From contig NZ_NPKO01000002.1 in the NCBI RefSeq assembly GCF_008329605.1, positions 682,001 to 746,000 of the forward strand: a stretch of 64,000 bases of DNA, read 5' to 3'. The position numbers and the translations under genes were made by a program. The notes beneath the pieces are model-generated. The model searched no databases and was not told where the DNA came from. It saw only the letters and a program-made list of their open reading frames with translations. Shown piece by piece: positions 28,376-40,380 of this stretch. This DNA is from Mycolicibacterium sp. P9-64 (lineage in GTDB: Bacteria > Actinomycetota > Actinomycetes > Mycobacteriales > Mycobacteriaceae). Every line of letters starts with the position of its first letter. Position 1 is the first letter of the stretch.

Positions 28376-29335
28376 ATGACGTCAGCGAGGTCGTCTGCAG
28401 TGGGGACCCCCAACGGATTCCGCCCGGCTCGGCTTGCCGTCGGCATCGTCTCCGCCGGCCGGGTGGGCACGGCAATTGGTGTGGCACTCGAGCGTGCCGA
28501 ACACGTCGTGGTTGCGTGCAGCGCCATCTCGCAGGCGTCGCGCCAGCGTGCCGAGCGTCGGCTGCCCGAGACCCCGGTGCTTGCCGTGGACGAGGTCGCC
28601 CGCCGTTCGGAGCTGTTGCTGTTGGCCGTGCCCGACACCGAGCTCGCAGGCCTGGTGTCCGGGCTGGCCGCGACGGGCGCGGTACGGCCGGGTGCCATCG
28701 TCGCGCACACCGCGGGCGCGGTGGGGATCTCCGTGCTGAGCCCGCTCACCGAGCAGGGCTGCGCGCCACTGGCGATCCACCCCGCCATGACGTTCACCGG
28801 TTCCGACGAGGACATCGTGCGACTGTCCGACGCGTGCTTCGGCGTCACCGCGGCAGACGAGGTCGGGTACGCCATCGCACAGTCGCTGGTGCTCGAGATC
28901 GGCGGCGAGCCCTTCCGGGTGCCCGAGGACGTCCGCGCGCTGTACCACGCGGCTCTTGCGCACGCGGGCAACCACGTGATCACCGTGCTGCTCGACGCCG
29001 TCGAGGCATTGCGCGGTGCGCTTCGTGGGCAGGGGCTGCTCGGCCAGGAACTGGTCGGCGACGAGCCGGGTGGGCTTGCCGAGCGTGTGATCGGCCCGCT
29101 GGCCCGCGCGTCGGTGGAGAACGCGTTGCGGCGCGGCCAGGCCGCTCTGACCGGGCCGGTGGCAAGGGGCGACGCGGCGGCAGTGACGGCGCATTTGCGG
29201 GCGCTCCGCGAGTTGGATCCCGAACTGGCCCAGGCATATCGAACGAACTCACTGCGCACGGCCCAACGTGCGCACGCTCCAGCCGACGTGTTCGCCGCGT
29301 TGGCAGAACCGTCGACCTCAGGAGGGCAGCCGTGA
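28376..29335 (+). CDS. Rossmann-fold/DUF2520 protein (Rv3603c family)
   Basis: A 319-residue protein with an N-terminal NAD(P)-binding motif [16 protein letters not shown] and a C-terminal DUF2520 helical domain, the layout of ketopantoate-reductase-like and F420-dependent oxidoreductase-like proteins. It overlaps panC by four bases (GTGA) and is conserved there in mycobacteria (Rv3603c). That position next to panC-panD suggests a reductase of pantothenate synthesis, but this is inference; the substrate is unproven. Confidence 0.85.
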   Translation: MTSARSSAVGTPNGFRPARLAVGIVSAGRVGTAIGVALERAEHVVVACSAISQASRQRAERRLPETPVLAVDEVARRSELLLLAVPDTELAGLVSGLAATGAVRPGAIVAHTAGAVGISVLSPLTEQGCAPLAIHPAMTFTGSDEDIVRLSDACFGVTAADEVGYAIAQSLVLEIGGEPFRVPEDVRALYHAALAHAGNHVITVLLDAVEALRGALRGQGLLGQELVGDEPGGLAERVIGPLARASVENALRRGQAALTGPVARGDAAAVTAHLRALRELDPELAQAYRTNSLRTAQRAHAPADVFAALAEPSTSGGQP

Positions 29336-30276
29336 CCGCCCGCAAGCCACCGAAGTTCAACGCAGGGGAGCTCAACGTCTACGCGCGTCCTCACGACGTG
29401 TCCGACGTGTCCCGGGCGCTGCGGACCACCGGACGCCGCGTCGTGCTGGTGCCGACGATGGGTGCACTGCACGAAGGCCATCTGACGCTGGTGCGGGCAG
29501 CCAAGCGGGTTCCCGGCGCGGTAGTGGTGGTGTCGATCTTCGTCAATCCCTTGCAGTTCGGCGCAGGCGAGGACCTCGATGCCTACCCGCGCCCGCTCAC
29601 CGACGACCTGGCCCTGTTGCGCAACGAAGGCGTTGAGGTCGTGTTCACACCGACCGCCGCCGACATGTACCCGCACGGCCAGAGAACCACGGTCATGCCT
29701 GGCCACCTCGGCGCCGAGCTCGAAGGTGGTTCCCGGCCAACACATTTCGCCGGAATGTTGACGGTCGTTCTCAAGTTGCTTCAGATGGTGCGGCCCGACC
29801 GCGCGTTCTTCGGCGAGAAGGACTATCAACAGCTGGTGCTGGTGCGGCAGATGGTCGACGACCTCGACGTCGACGTGAAGATCGTCGCCGTGCCGATCGT
29901 GCGCGAGGCCGACGGCCTGGCCATGTCGTCGCGCAATCGATACCTCGACGAGGTGGAACGCGAACAGGCGGGCGCGCTGTCGGCTGCGCTGCTGGCCGGC
30001 ATGTACGGCGCGTCACGGGGAGCCGCCGAGGCGCTCGAGGCGGCACGCGCCGTGCTGGTCGAGGTGCCCGCGATCGACGTGGACTACCTGGAGGTACGCG
30101 ACCCCTGGCTCGGCCCCGCACCCGTCGAGGGCGCGGCGCGGCTGCTGGTGGCGGCGCGGCTTGGCCGGACGAGGCTTCTCGACAACATCGCAATAGACAT
30201 CGGCGCATCGGCCGGCATCGACGGGCATTCCCGGGTCGAGTCGGACCAGAATCACGAATTACCGTGGAGGAATTGA
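29332..30276 (+). CDS. panC: Pantothenate synthetase
   Basis: Condenses pantoate and beta-alanine with ATP. In 314 residues the ATP and pantoate motifs are visible: [38 protein letters not shown] and [10 protein letters not shown]. The GTG at 29332 follows AGGAGGG and overlaps the stop of the previous gene. The panC stop overlaps the panD start by one base. Confidence 0.97.
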   Translation: MTARKPPKFNAGELNVYARPHDVSDVSRALRTTGRRVVLVPTMGALHEGHLTLVRAAKRVPGAVVVVSIFVNPLQFGAGEDLDAYPRPLTDDLALLRNEGVEVVFTPTAADMYPHGQRTTVMPGHLGAELEGGSRPTHFAGMLTVVLKLLQMVRPDRAFFGEKDYQQLVLVRQMVDDLDVDVKIVAVPIVREADGLAMSSRNRYLDEVEREQAGALSAALLAGMYGASRGAAEALEAARAVLVEVPAIDVDYLEVRDPWLGPAPVEGAARLLVAARLGRTRLLDNIAIDIGASAGIDGHSRVESDQNHELPWRN

Positions 30277-30683
30277 TGTTACGAACCATGCTGAAGTCCA
30301 AGATCCACCGGGCCACGGTGACGCAGGCCGATCTGCACTACGTCGGCTCCGTCACCATCGACGCGGACCTGATGGATGCCGCCGATCTGCTCGAGGGCGA
30401 GCAGGTGACCATCGTCGACATCGACAACGGCAACCGTCTGGTGACCTACGCCATCACCGGTGCGCGGGGCAGTGGCGTGATCGGGATCAACGGCGCGGCA
30501 GCGCATTTGGTGCACCCCGGCGATCTGGTAATCCTCATTGCGTACGCCTCGATGGAGGATGCCGAGGCCCGCACCTTCCAGCCCAAGGTGGTCTTCGTCG
30601 ACGGGCAGAACCGACAGATCGACCTCGGCCACGACCTCGCCTTCGTCCCTGCCGACGCAGCCGACCTGATGTCACCGCGGTAA
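30276..30683 (+). CDS. panD: Aspartate 1-decarboxylase proenzyme
   Basis: Makes beta-alanine from aspartate with a pyruvoyl group produced by self-cleavage. The cleavage site Gly24-Ser25 is present in [10 protein letters not shown], as are Lys9 and Tyr58-type residues in the 135-residue chain. The ATG at 30276 starts in the panC stop (TGATG). PanD follows panC as in other mycobacteria. Confidence 0.97.
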   Translation: MLRTMLKSKIHRATVTQADLHYVGSVTIDADLMDAADLLEGEQVTIVDIDNGNRLVTYAITGARGSGVIGINGAAAHLVHPGDLVILIAYASMEDAEARTFQPKVVFVDGQNRQIDLGHDLAFVPADAADLMSPR

Positions 30684-30687
30684 CGAC

Positions 30688-31503
30688 GTGCTGCTAGCCA
30701 TCGACGTCCGCAACACCCATACCGTCGTCGGTTTGATCGAGGGCTCCGGCGACCATGCCAAGGTGGTCCAGAACTGGCGGATTCGCACCGAATCCGAGGT
30801 CACCGCAGACGAATTGGCCCTTACCATCGACGGTCTGATCGGCGACGACGCCGAGCGTCTGACTGGCGCCACGGGTCTTTCCACCGTGCCGTCCGTGCTG
30901 CACGAGATCCGTGTGATGCTCGAGCAGTACTGGTCATCGGTGCCGCACGTTCTGATCGAGCCAGGCGTGCGGACCGGGATTCCGCTTCTCGTCGACAACC
31001 CCAAGGAGGTCGGCGCCGACCGCATCGTGAACTGCCTCGCGGCATATCAGCGGTTCCAGTCGGCGGCGATCGTCGTGGACTTCGGGTCGTCGATCTGCGT
31101 GGACGTCGTATCGCACAAGGGCGAGTTCCTCGGCGGGGCGATCGCCCCCGGCGTGCAGGTGTCCTCAGACGCTGCGGCGGCGCGCTCGGCGGCGCTGCGC
31201 CGCGTCGAGCTGACCCGGCCGCGGTCGGTCATCGGCAAGAACACCGTCGAGTGCATGCAGGCAGGCGCCGTGTTCGGCTTCGCGGGCCTCGTCGACGGCC
31301 TGGTGTCCCGCGTACGCGAGGACGTCGAGGGCTTCGACGGCAACGACGTCGCGGTGGTGGCCACCGGGCACACCGCGCCGTTGGTGTTGCCCGATCTGCG
31401 GACCGTCGAGCACTACGACAAGCACCTGACACTCAACGGTCTGCGCATGGTTTTCGAGCGCAACCGCGACATTCAACGCGGCAAGGTCAAACAAGCCCGC
31501 TAG
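30688..31503 (+). CDS. coaX: Type III pantothenate kinase
   Basis: First step of CoA synthesis. In 271 residues the ASKHA-fold phosphate loop [12 protein letters not shown] (the mycobacterial form of DxGNT), [13 protein letters not shown] and the second-domain [13 protein letters not shown] are seen. The GTG lies four bases after panD, so panC, panD and coaX share an operon. The homologue is Rv3600c. Confidence 0.94.
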   Translation: MLLAIDVRNTHTVVGLIEGSGDHAKVVQNWRIRTESEVTADELALTIDGLIGDDAERLTGATGLSTVPSVLHEIRVMLEQYWSSVPHVLIEPGVRTGIPLLVDNPKEVGADRIVNCLAAYQRFQSAAIVVDFGSSICVDVVSHKGEFLGGAIAPGVQVSSDAAAARSAALRRVELTRPRSVIGKNTVECMQAGAVFGFAGLVDGLVSRVREDVEGFDGNDVAVVATGHTAPLVLPDLRTVEHYDKHLTLNGLRMVFERNRDIQRGKVKQAR

Positions 31504-31547
31504 GGAAATGCGGGATGCATCGAATTCGGTGCACGTGAAAAGTCATT

Positions 31548-31565
31548 TAAGCTGGCACGTCGTGA
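31548..31565 (+). promoter_or_regulatory. Predicted -10 element and leaderless start of lysS
   Basis: The -10-like TAAGCT at 31548-31553 is followed after eight bases by the GTG start at 31562. The whole 18-mer differs at one position from the corresponding sequence before cysS at 53845. Confidence 0.5.
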
Positions 31566-33109
31566 GCTCAGCCGATACCCCCGATGCGCCCGGAGCGGCC
31601 CCGGCCGCGACATCCGACCTACAGTCCGACCTTCCCGAGCAATTCCGGATTCGCCAGGCCAAGCGCGAACGGCTGCTGGCCGATGGCAAGGACCCGTACC
31701 CCGTCGAGGTGCCGCGCACGCACACCCTCGCAGAGATCAGGAAGAACTACCCCGATCTGGCTGCAGGCACGGAGACGGGGCAGAACGTCGGTCTCGCGGG
31801 CCGCGTGGTGTTTGCCAGGAACTCGGGCAAGCTCTGCTTCGCCACGCTGCAGGAGGGTGACGGCACCCAACTTCAGGCGATGATCAGTTTCGACAAGGTG
31901 GGCGCCGAATCCCTCGACGCCTGGAAGTCCGACGTCGACCTTGGCGACATCGTGTTCGTGCACGGCGAGGTGATCAGCTCGCGGCGCGGAGAATTGTCTG
32001 TGCTTGCCGATTCCTGGCAAATCATCTCGAAGGCGCTGCGACCACTTCCCGTTGCCCACAAGGAGATGACCGAGGAATCACGGGTTCGGCAGCGTTACGT
32101 CGACCTGATCGTGCGGCCCGAGGCCAGGACCATCGCACGTCAACGGATTGCGGTGGTGCGCGCAGTGCGTTCGGCATACGAGCGACGCGGCTTCCTGGAA
32201 GTCGAAACGCCGATGCTGCAGACACTCGCAGGTGGAGCCGCCGCACGGCCATTCGTGACGCACTCCAATGCCCTCGATGCCGATCTCTTCCTTCGGATCG
32301 CGCCGGAGTTGTTCCTCAAGCGGTGCTTGGTGGGCGGTTTCGAGAGGGTTTTCGAGTTGAATCGCGTGTTTCGAAACGAAGGTGCGGATTCCACGCATTC
32401 TCCGGAATTCGCGATGCTCGAGACATATCAGGCGTACGGCACCTACGATGATTCCGCCATCGTGACGCGCGAGATTATTCAGGAGGTCGCCGACGAGGCG
32501 ATTGGCACGCGACAGGTGCCACTGCCCGACGGCAGCACCTACGATCTCGACGGAGAATGGGCCACCGTCGAAATGTATCCCTCGCTCGCGGAGGCACTTG
32601 GCGAGGAGATCACCCCTGACACACCTGCCGACCACTTGTGGTCGATTGCGGATCGATTGGGCGTCGAGATTCCCCGAGACCGTGGATATGGGCATGGGAA
32701 ATTGATCGAAGAACTCTGGGAACACACTGTGGGCGAGACGCTCTGGGCGCCCACCTTCGTGCGTGACTTCCCCATCGAAACCACGCCTCTCACGCGATCG
32801 CACCGCAGCATTGCCGGTGTCACTGAAAAGTGGGATCTGTATGTGCGACGGTTCGAGTTGGCCACCGGATATTCAGAACTCATCGACCCCGTGATTCAAC
32901 GGGAACGATTTGAAGCCCAGGCCCGTGCAGCTGCCGCAGGCGATGACGAGGCAATGCTTCTCGATGACGATTTTCTCGCCGCATTGGAGTATGCGATGCC
33001 CCCGACCACTGGAACGGGAATGGGTATCGACCGGTTGTTGATGGCCCTGACGGGTCTGTCGATTAGGGAGACGGTATTGTTCCCGATAGTGCGCCGACAC
33101 GGCAACTGA
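31562..33109 (+). CDS. lysS: Lysyl-tRNA synthetase (class II)
   Basis: Charges tRNA-Lys in the cytoplasm. The 515-residue chain has the OB-fold anticodon-binding region at about 50-160 and the class II catalytic core: motif 1 [13 protein letters not shown], motif 2 [11 protein letters not shown] and motif 3 [13 protein letters not shown]. The GTG at 31562 matches the start of the M. tuberculosis protein (Rv3598c). The second half is richer in A+T and in codons such as ATT, GAA and TTG than its neighbours: my counts are 31, 33 and 35 G+C in the 60-base lines 32341, 32401 and 32641. The residues stay orthodox. Confidence 0.96.
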   Translation: MSSADTPDAPGAAPAATSDLQSDLPEQFRIRQAKRERLLADGKDPYPVEVPRTHTLAEIRKNYPDLAAGTETGQNVGLAGRVVFARNSGKLCFATLQEGDGTQLQAMISFDKVGAESLDAWKSDVDLGDIVFVHGEVISSRRGELSVLADSWQIISKALRPLPVAHKEMTEESRVRQRYVDLIVRPEARTIARQRIAVVRAVRSAYERRGFLEVETPMLQTLAGGAAARPFVTHSNALDADLFLRIAPELFLKRCLVGGFERVFELNRVFRNEGADSTHSPEFAMLETYQAYGTYDDSAIVTREIIQEVADEAIGTRQVPLPDGSTYDLDGEWATVEMYPSLAEALGEEITPDTPADHLWSIADRLGVEIPRDRGYGHGKLIEELWEHTVGETLWAPTFVRDFPIETTPLTRSHRSIAGVTEKWDLYVRRFELATGYSELIDPVIQRERFEAQARAAAAGDDEAMLLDDDFLAALEYAMPPTTGTGMGIDRLLMALTGLSIRETVLFPIVRRHGN

Positions 33110-33203
33110 TTACGAGATCGCGTCACTTGTTGAATGGTGTGCGTTCCTATGTCAGCATTGTGGCGGGTTCGGGTTACCCAGGCAGAAGGGTCAGTGTGAA
33201 GTA

Positions 33204-33545
33204 ATGGCAAAAAAAGTGACCGTCACCTTGGTCGACGATTTCGACGGTGAAGGTGCTGCCGACGAGACCGTCGAATTTTCGATCGACGGCGTGAGCTACG
33301 AGATCGACCTTTCGTCCAAGAACGCCGCCAAGCTTCGAAACGAACTGAAGCAATGGGTCGAGGCGGGCCGCCGCGTCGGTGGCCGCCGTCGCGGCCGTTC
33401 CGCCGGTTCCGGCCGTGGCCGGGCGTCCATCGACCGCGAACAGAGCGCCGCCATCAGGGAATGGGCCCGCCGCAATGGACACAATGTGTCCACCCGCGGC
33501 CGCATTCCTGCCGACGTCATCGACGCCTTTCACGCGGCAACCTAA
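33204..33545 (+). CDS. lsr2: Nucleoid-associated protein Lsr2
   Basis: Small H-NS-like protein that binds A+T-rich DNA, bridges it and silences acquired genes. The 113 residues match mycobacterial Lsr2: N-terminal dimerisation domain ([14 protein letters not shown]), basic linker, and C-terminal DNA-binding domain with the AT-hook-like RGR at 98-100 in [11 protein letters not shown]. The 94-base region between lysS and lsr2 is less G+C-rich and probably holds its promoter. Confidence 0.97.
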   Translation: MAKKVTVTLVDDFDGEGAADETVEFSIDGVSYEIDLSSKNAAKLRNELKQWVEAGRRVGGRRRGRSAGSGRGRASIDREQSAAIREWARRNGHNVSTRGRIPADVIDAFHAAT

Positions 33546-33813
33546 GCAAGGGTTGCCGGATGCCCGGCGTGCGCATCCGGGCCGGTACGCGCTTTCGCTA
33601 GCGGCGAACTCCATCGGCGCTCATCGTGGAAACGTTCGGCGCCTACCAGGCGTTGACGTGTTGCAGCGTGGGATACGCGGCGTCGAGGCCCTGGACAAGC
33701 CAGGGACAGGCCCCGCACCCCGGGCCGCCGCCCATTAGAGTGGACGGTAGGTGCAGAGCACGGCTAACGCCATGCACAGAGTTGCGCTACCTATGGAGAG
33801 CAGGTAACCACCG

Positions 33814-36378
<2,565 letters not shown>

Positions 36379-36391
36379 CAGCAGTACACGC

Positions 36392-36422
36392 GAGGGCCCC
36401 CGACAGTTTGTCGGGGGCCCTC
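36392..36422 (+). terminator. Intrinsic-type hairpin after clpC1
   Basis: A perfect 13-bp G+C-rich stem (arms 36392-36404 and 36410-36422) with a five-base loop lies 14 bases after the clpC1 stop. There is no run of T after it, as is usual in mycobacteria. Confidence 0.9.
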
Positions 36423-36490
36423 TGCGTGCGAGTGAGCGATTCGGCTTACCCTCACCGGGCAACTCTCGGATCCCTAGAAAGGCCCGTTTC

Positions 36491-36859
36491 ATGCTGGTAG
36501 TAACCACCAACGACCTCCCCGGTTGGGAGATTCAGCGCGTGTGTGGCGAGGTGTTCGGTCTGACCGTCCGGTCACGAAATGCCTTCGCGCAGATGGGCGC
36601 AGGCTTCAAGTCCATGTTCGGCGGGGAGCTGCAGGGCATGACGAAGAACCTCGCGGAGAGCCGCAACGAGGCGATGGGCAGGCTCATCACCGAGGCCCGT
36701 ACCCGTGGCGGGAACGCGATCATCGCGATGCGCTTCGACACCACCGAACTGGGTGACGTGTGGACCGAGATCTGCGCCTACGGCACCGCGGTCCAGGCCG
36801 TGCCGGTCAGCGACGGCGCCAAGTACACCGCCCAACAGCTTGGTTATGGCGGAGCCTAG
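36491..36859 (+). CDS. YbjQ/UPF0145 family protein
   Basis: A 122-residue soluble protein of the YbjQ (UPF0145, sometimes called heavy-metal-binding) family, recognisable from LVVTTNDLPGWEI, TEARTRGGNAIIAMRFD and the strand pattern. The ATG at 36491 follows an AGAAAGG site. Lies between the clpC1 terminator and the cobalamin riboswitch. The function of the family is unknown; metal binding is not evident from residues here. Confidence 0.83.
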   Translation: MLVVTTNDLPGWEIQRVCGEVFGLTVRSRNAFAQMGAGFKSMFGGELQGMTKNLAESRNEAMGRLITEARTRGGNAIIAMRFDTTELGDVWTEICAYGTAVQAVPVSDGAKYTAQQLGYGGA

Positions 36860-36880
36860 GTTTCGTCGATCTCCTCTGCC

Positions 36881-36886
36881 TATGAT
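36881..36886 (+). promoter_or_regulatory. Predicted -10 element of the riboswitch transcript
   Basis: TATGAT at 36881-36886 is a near-consensus -10 and would start transcription at about 36893, at the 5' edge of the cobalamin aptamer. No convincing -35 was seen. Confidence 0.5.
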
Positions 36887-36887
36887 G

Positions 36888-37005
36888 CTCGTGTTAAAGA
36901 CGCACGGAGGAATCCTGGTGGAAATCCAGAACGGTCGCGCCACTGTGAATAGTCAGACCCGACGGCGTCACCATCTGATACGGGACGCGAATTCCCGAAA
37001 GGAAT
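36888..37005 (+). ncRNA. Cobalamin riboswitch upstream of cbtB
   Basis: The conserved core reads GAGGAATCCTGGTGGAAATC, followed by an ACGGTCGCGCCACTGTGA segment containing the B12 box GCCACTGT and then AGTCAGACCC, in the order and spacing of cobalamin aptamers. Downstream are two mutually exclusive small stems: 36981-36985 with 36993-36997, and 36991-36995 with 37001-37005. The second covers the GAAAGGA ribosome-binding site of cbtB, so ligand binding probably represses translation. Confidence 0.9.
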
Positions 37006-37009
37006 CGAC

Positions 37010-37225
37010 ATGACCACTTCTGATGCACGGCGGAGCGCCGCTCCCGCCATTGATCTGTCAGCCACCAAGGCCGCCATCTGGCTGGCAGGCACCGCCTTCC
37101 TGGCACTGCTGGTGCTCTACTTCGTTGGCATGGACCAGGGCGCAACCTCGGTGTTCGGCGACAACATGTACATCCACGAGTTCCTTCACGACGCACGCCA
37201 CCTGCTCGGTTTCCCCTGCCACTAA
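37010..37225 (+). CDS. cbtB: Cobalt transporter accessory subunit CbtB
   Basis: A 71-residue membrane protein with one transmembrane helix (about 23-44) and a histidine-bearing C-terminus HEFLHDARHLLGFPCH that fits cobalt binding. CbtB and CbtA together form a cobalt importer known mainly from its B12-riboswitch control, which is seen here directly upstream. Start at ATG 37010 after GAAAGGA. Confidence 0.92.
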   Translation: MTTSDARRSAAPAIDLSATKAAIWLAGTAFLALLVLYFVGMDQGATSVFGDNMYIHEFLHDARHLLGFPCH

Positions 37226-37253
37226 GAAACCCGAGACAGGAACTCACCCGAAA

Positions 37254-38063
37254 ATGGAAAAACGAATAATCGGGCGCGGCCTATTGGCCGGCGCCCTAGC
37301 AGGCGTGCTCGCATTCGTCTTCGCCAAGATCTTCTTGGAGCCGGTCATCGGCCGCGCCATCGACTTCGAGGACGGGACGGCCGCTGCACACGAGGCAATG
37401 GAGATGACCGCAGGCGGGGGCCACAGCCACGCTGAGGGCGGCGAGCTGTTCAGTCGGGGCATTCAGTCGACCGTTGGCATGGGCTTTGGCGTGGTGTTCT
37501 TCGCCATCGCGCTGAGTGCGTTGTTCGCGGTCGTCTTCGCGGTCGCCTACGGTCGGGTCGGCAACGTGTCGGCACGGGTGCTGTCGGTGCTGGTGGCCGG
37601 CGGCATGCTGATCTCACTGTGGATCGTGCCTGCCTTGAAGTACCCCCCGAGTCCGCCCGCGACGAGTGACGACGCAACGATCTTTCAACGCTCGCTGCTC
37701 TACCTGCTGATGGTGGGCCTGTCCGCGATCCTGATGGTCGCCGCGGTGTACCTCGGACGCCAACTGGCTCCGAAACTCGGCACGTGGAACGCGACCCTCG
37801 TCGGTGGCGCGGTGTACCTCGTCGCGGTGTTCGTCGTGATGTTGATCCTGCCGACGATCAACGAGACCCCTGGCCCCATCGTCAACGACGCCGGAGTAAT
37901 CGTCTTCCCTGGATTCCCGGCGATCGACATGTACGAGTTCCGCCTGTACACGTTCATCACTCAGTTGATCATCTGGACGACCATCGGCCTGGTGTTCGCC
38001 GCCTTGATCTCGAAGGTGTTGGACGGCAGGCGAAAAGAGCAGGACGTCACCGTCGCTGGATGA
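37254..38063 (+). CDS. cbtA: Cobalt transporter subunit CbtA
   Basis: A 269-residue membrane protein with about six hydrophobic segments, a first helix in GRGLLAGALAGVLAFVF and a histidine cluster on a loop (AAAHEAMEMTAGGGHSHAEGG) suited to metal capture. It lies 28 bases after cbtB under the same cobalamin riboswitch. Expected to bring in cobalt for B12 synthesis. The start is the ATG at 37254. Confidence 0.92.
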   Translation: MEKRIIGRGLLAGALAGVLAFVFAKIFLEPVIGRAIDFEDGTAAAHEAMEMTAGGGHSHAEGGELFSRGIQSTVGMGFGVVFFAIALSALFAVVFAVAYGRVGNVSARVLSVLVAGGMLISLWIVPALKYPPSPPATSDDATIFQRSLLYLLMVGLSAILMVAAVYLGRQLAPKLGTWNATLVGGAVYLVAVFVVMLILPTINETPGPIVNDAGVIVFPGFPAIDMYEFRLYTFITQLIIWTTIGLVFAALISKVLDGRRKEQDVTVAG

Positions 38064-38080
38064 GTGACGGCGAGTGACAG

Positions 38081-38632
38081 GTGAGTGAGGTCGTCCGGCT
38101 GACCCTGGTGTCGCATGCCATGACCGATGCCATGGCGGCCGGACGATTTCCCACCGACGAGGCCGTGAACGCGATCGGCCATCGCCAGGTGGACGCGACC
38201 GTCGAACTCGGGCCCGTCGACGTGGCGCTGTGTGGACCCGAGAAGCGGACGCGCCAGACCGCCGAACTGCTCGGCCTTCGGGCCATGGTCGACCCGCTGT
38301 TGGCGGATCTGGACTGCGGTGCGTGGCGTGGCACCGTCCTTGGTGGGGTACCACCCGCCGACCTTGCCGTGTGGTTGACCGAACCGGCGCAGGCGCCGCA
38401 CGGCGGCGAGTCGGTGGTCGATCTGATCGGCCGGGTACGCAGCTGGCTGGAATCGGTGAGCAACCACCGCGGCAGGGTCGTGGCCGTCACGCACCCTTCG
38501 GTGATCCGTGCCGCGATCCTGGTGGTGCTCGATTCGCCACCGAGATCGTTCTGGCGCATCGACGTTGGGCCCGCGAGTCGTTCCGTGTTGCACTTTCGTG
38601 GGCAGGCGTGGACGCTGCGGTCGACGGGCTGA
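38081..38632 (+). CDS. Histidine-phosphatase-superfamily protein with altered RHG motif
   Basis: A 183-residue protein with the phosphoglycerate-mutase-like fold: first-strand motif LVSHAMTDA, CGPEKRTRQTAELL, the acid region HGGESV and the second His in VTHPSVIR. The usual RHG is SHA: the phosphate-binding Arg is replaced by Ser, though the nucleophilic His remains. It begins 17 bases after cbtA and so falls under the cobalamin riboswitch, which suggests a B12 role such as alpha-ribazole phosphatase. This is inference; activity may be weak or altered. Confidence 0.8.
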   Translation: MSEVVRLTLVSHAMTDAMAAGRFPTDEAVNAIGHRQVDATVELGPVDVALCGPEKRTRQTAELLGLRAMVDPLLADLDCGAWRGTVLGGVPPADLAVWLTEPAQAPHGGESVVDLIGRVRSWLESVSNHRGRVVAVTHPSVIRAAILVVLDSPPRSFWRIDVGPASRSVLHFRGQAWTLRSTG

Positions 38633-38633
38633 A

Positions 38634-40013
38634 TCACCCCACGGGGATGAGCCCGAACGCCTGCTTGGCGATCGACAGCAGCCATTCGGCCGCCGCCAGG
38701 CTGCGGTACTTCGGCCAGTTCAGCTGGAAGTTCACGACCCACGCCTGGCCGGTGCGGTCCTCGGCGTACCAGCTGAAGGTCAAGTCGCCTGGGAGGTTTC
38801 CGCCCTTGGCGCCGATGTATTTCCAGTTCGAGGGGTTCAAGTCGATCCCCGGTGTGGCCGACAGGATGTCGCGGATCGGCGCGGCCGGCCCGACCGCGGC
38901 CGTTTGCAGCGCGGCGTGCACCCGGCAGATGTCGGCGGCGCTGCCGTACCACTCGGCGCCGAATTCTGCAGCGGGCGTATGGGTTCGGTACGGATCGGGG
39001 TCGTAGGGGTTCTTGCTGGCCAGTGCGAGCACCTGCGCGCGGCCCTGCGGCCCACCGTGTTCGACGGCCTCTTGCCACTGCTTGCGGATGTCGGGGTCGC
39101 CCCAGCCGATGGCGAACAACTGATGTGCGGTCGGGAACGGCGTCATGCTGGCGGGGTCGTGGTGGCCTGCCGCGACGAGTGCCCTGTCGACGGCGCCTGG
39201 GCCGAGCCGGTCCATGAGCAGGTCGGTGGCCATGTTGTCGCTGGCCGAGATCATCTGCTGGGCGGCCTCGCGCACCGACACCGTGGAGCCCGGCTGAAGG
39301 TGATCGAAGCCTGCCGAGCCGACGGCCTTGGCCTCGGCGGTGATGGTCAGCTGGTCGGTCCAGTGCAACGTGCCCGCGTTGACGGCGTCCGCAACGGCCA
39401 GCAGCACATACAGTTTGAAGATCGAGGCCAGTGGAAGCGACTGGTCGACGTTGGTGCCCGCCAACTTCGTGCACGTGCCGCCGGTCACCTTGGCCACCTG
39501 GTACGAGTAGCGGGCTCCTGACTTCGTGAGCTCGGCATCGATGTCGCCCCACGTGTGAATCGGCGGCGGCTGGATGGTGACCTTGAAGCGGTCCACCAAA
39601 CCGCCGTCGCTCGTCCGCAGTTCGATGTCCTGAGCGGCGCCGTAGGACGTCAGCGTGTGCAGCGTTGCCTCGCCCGCGCCGACGTCGATGCTCGTCACCG
39701 TGATGGGCCGGTCCCACCACAACCGGTCGAGGGCGGCCACGACGCTGTCGACCTGAGCGGGGACGGCCAGCGTGCGCACCCCCACGGGGCCGATGGGCCA
39801 GTCGGAGTTGACCATGTCCAGGGTCTGCTTGGCGTGCAGGCCCTGCGGGGTGTTGATGTCGATGTGCGTCCCGTAGGCGGCCGCCTCTGCTGGAGGCGGG
39901 CCTGCGTGGGCGCAGCTGCAAGCCAGGATGGCAACCAGCGCGACGGCGACCCACAACCCGGCCGCGCGGCACCGCCCCCGGCTTGCGCTATGCGTTGGTG
40001 CCGGTCCCCGCAA
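38634..40013 (-). CDS. lpqF: Lipoprotein LpqF, penicillin-binding/serine-hydrolase fold
   Basis: Envelope lipoprotein of 459 residues, homologous to Rv3593. After an N-terminal hydrophobic stretch a lipobox-like ILACSC is seen, then a small N-terminal domain and a class A beta-lactamase-like domain with SxxK (LASIFKLYV), SDN (ISASDNMATD) and KGG (GAKGGNLPG). Role in wall metabolism is presumed from the fold. The start is a TTG at 40013 behind a GGGGA site; no ATG or GTG fits the signal sequence better. It ends two bases before the convergent phosphatase-like gene. Confidence 0.88.
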   Translation of the reverse strand: MRGPAPTHSASRGRCRAAGLWVAVALVAILACSCAHAGPPPAEAAAYGTHIDINTPQGLHAKQTLDMVNSDWPIGPVGVRTLAVPAQVDSVVAALDRLWWDRPITVTSIDVGAGEATLHTLTSYGAAQDIELRTSDGGLVDRFKVTIQPPPIHTWGDIDAELTKSGARYSYQVAKVTGGTCTKLAGTNVDQSLPLASIFKLYVLLAVADAVNAGTLHWTDQLTITAEAKAVGSAGFDHLQPGSTVSVREAAQQMISASDNMATDLLMDRLGPGAVDRALVAAGHHDPASMTPFPTAHQLFAIGWGDPDIRKQWQEAVEHGGPQGRAQVLALASKNPYDPDPYRTHTPAAEFGAEWYGSAADICRVHAALQTAAVGPAAPIRDILSATPGIDLNPSNWKYIGAKGGNLPGDLTFSWYAEDRTGQAWVVNFQLNWPKYRSLAAAEWLLSIAKQAFGLIPVG

Positions 40014-40030
40014 GATAGATCCCCAAGTCG

Positions 40031-40342
40031 CTACGCTCCTGCCCGCTGAACGTCCAACACAACCTCGAACTCAAGAAGGGACGCGCCGGTGGCCACTGGG
40101 TTGGCTCGCTGGCCTGCGTGCGCCTCGACGGCTGGGCCAGTCGCCCAGGCCTGGAACGCCTCTTCGGTCTCCCACTGCGTCACCACGAAGTAGCGGGTCT
40201 CGCCCTTGATCGGGCGCAGCAGTTGGAACCCCAGGAATCCGGGCTGGTTGTCGACGGCGTGCGCACGGTTCGCGAACCGCTTCTCCAACTCCGGGCCTGC
40301 GTCGGAAGGAACCTCGATCGCGTTGATCTTCACCACTGGCAT
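40031..40342 (-). CDS. mhuD: Heme-degrading monooxygenase MhuD
   Basis: Opens heme without releasing CO, giving mycobilin and iron. The 103-residue protein is close to Rv3592 over its whole length and keeps the heme-site residues Asn7, Trp66 and His75. It lies just upstream of lpqF on the same strand (17 bases) and is divergent from an alpha/beta hydrolase. Confidence 0.96.
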   Translation of the reverse strand: MPVVKINAIEVPSDAGPELEKRFANRAHAVDNQPGFLGFQLLRPIKGETRYFVVTQWETEEAFQAWATGPAVEAHAGQRANPVATGASLLEFEVVLDVQRAGA

Positions 40343-40354
40343 GCGGCAAGGCTA
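40343..40354 (-). promoter_or_regulatory. Predicted leaderless promoter element of mhuD
   Basis: On the minus strand TAGCCT (40354-40349) precedes the ATG of mhuD by six bases, the layout expected for a leaderless mRNA. The whole divergent gap to the hydrolase gene is only 38 bases, so the two promoters must overlap. Confidence 0.45.
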
Positions 40355-40380
40355 CCGCGTGGTCACGGCAAGATAACGGT

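Noticed and set aside
33546..33813. Possible tRNA or small RNA before clpC1
   Set aside because: Checked by eye for a cloverleaf; only a short G+C-rich inverted repeat after lsr2 and a promoter-like stretch are seen.
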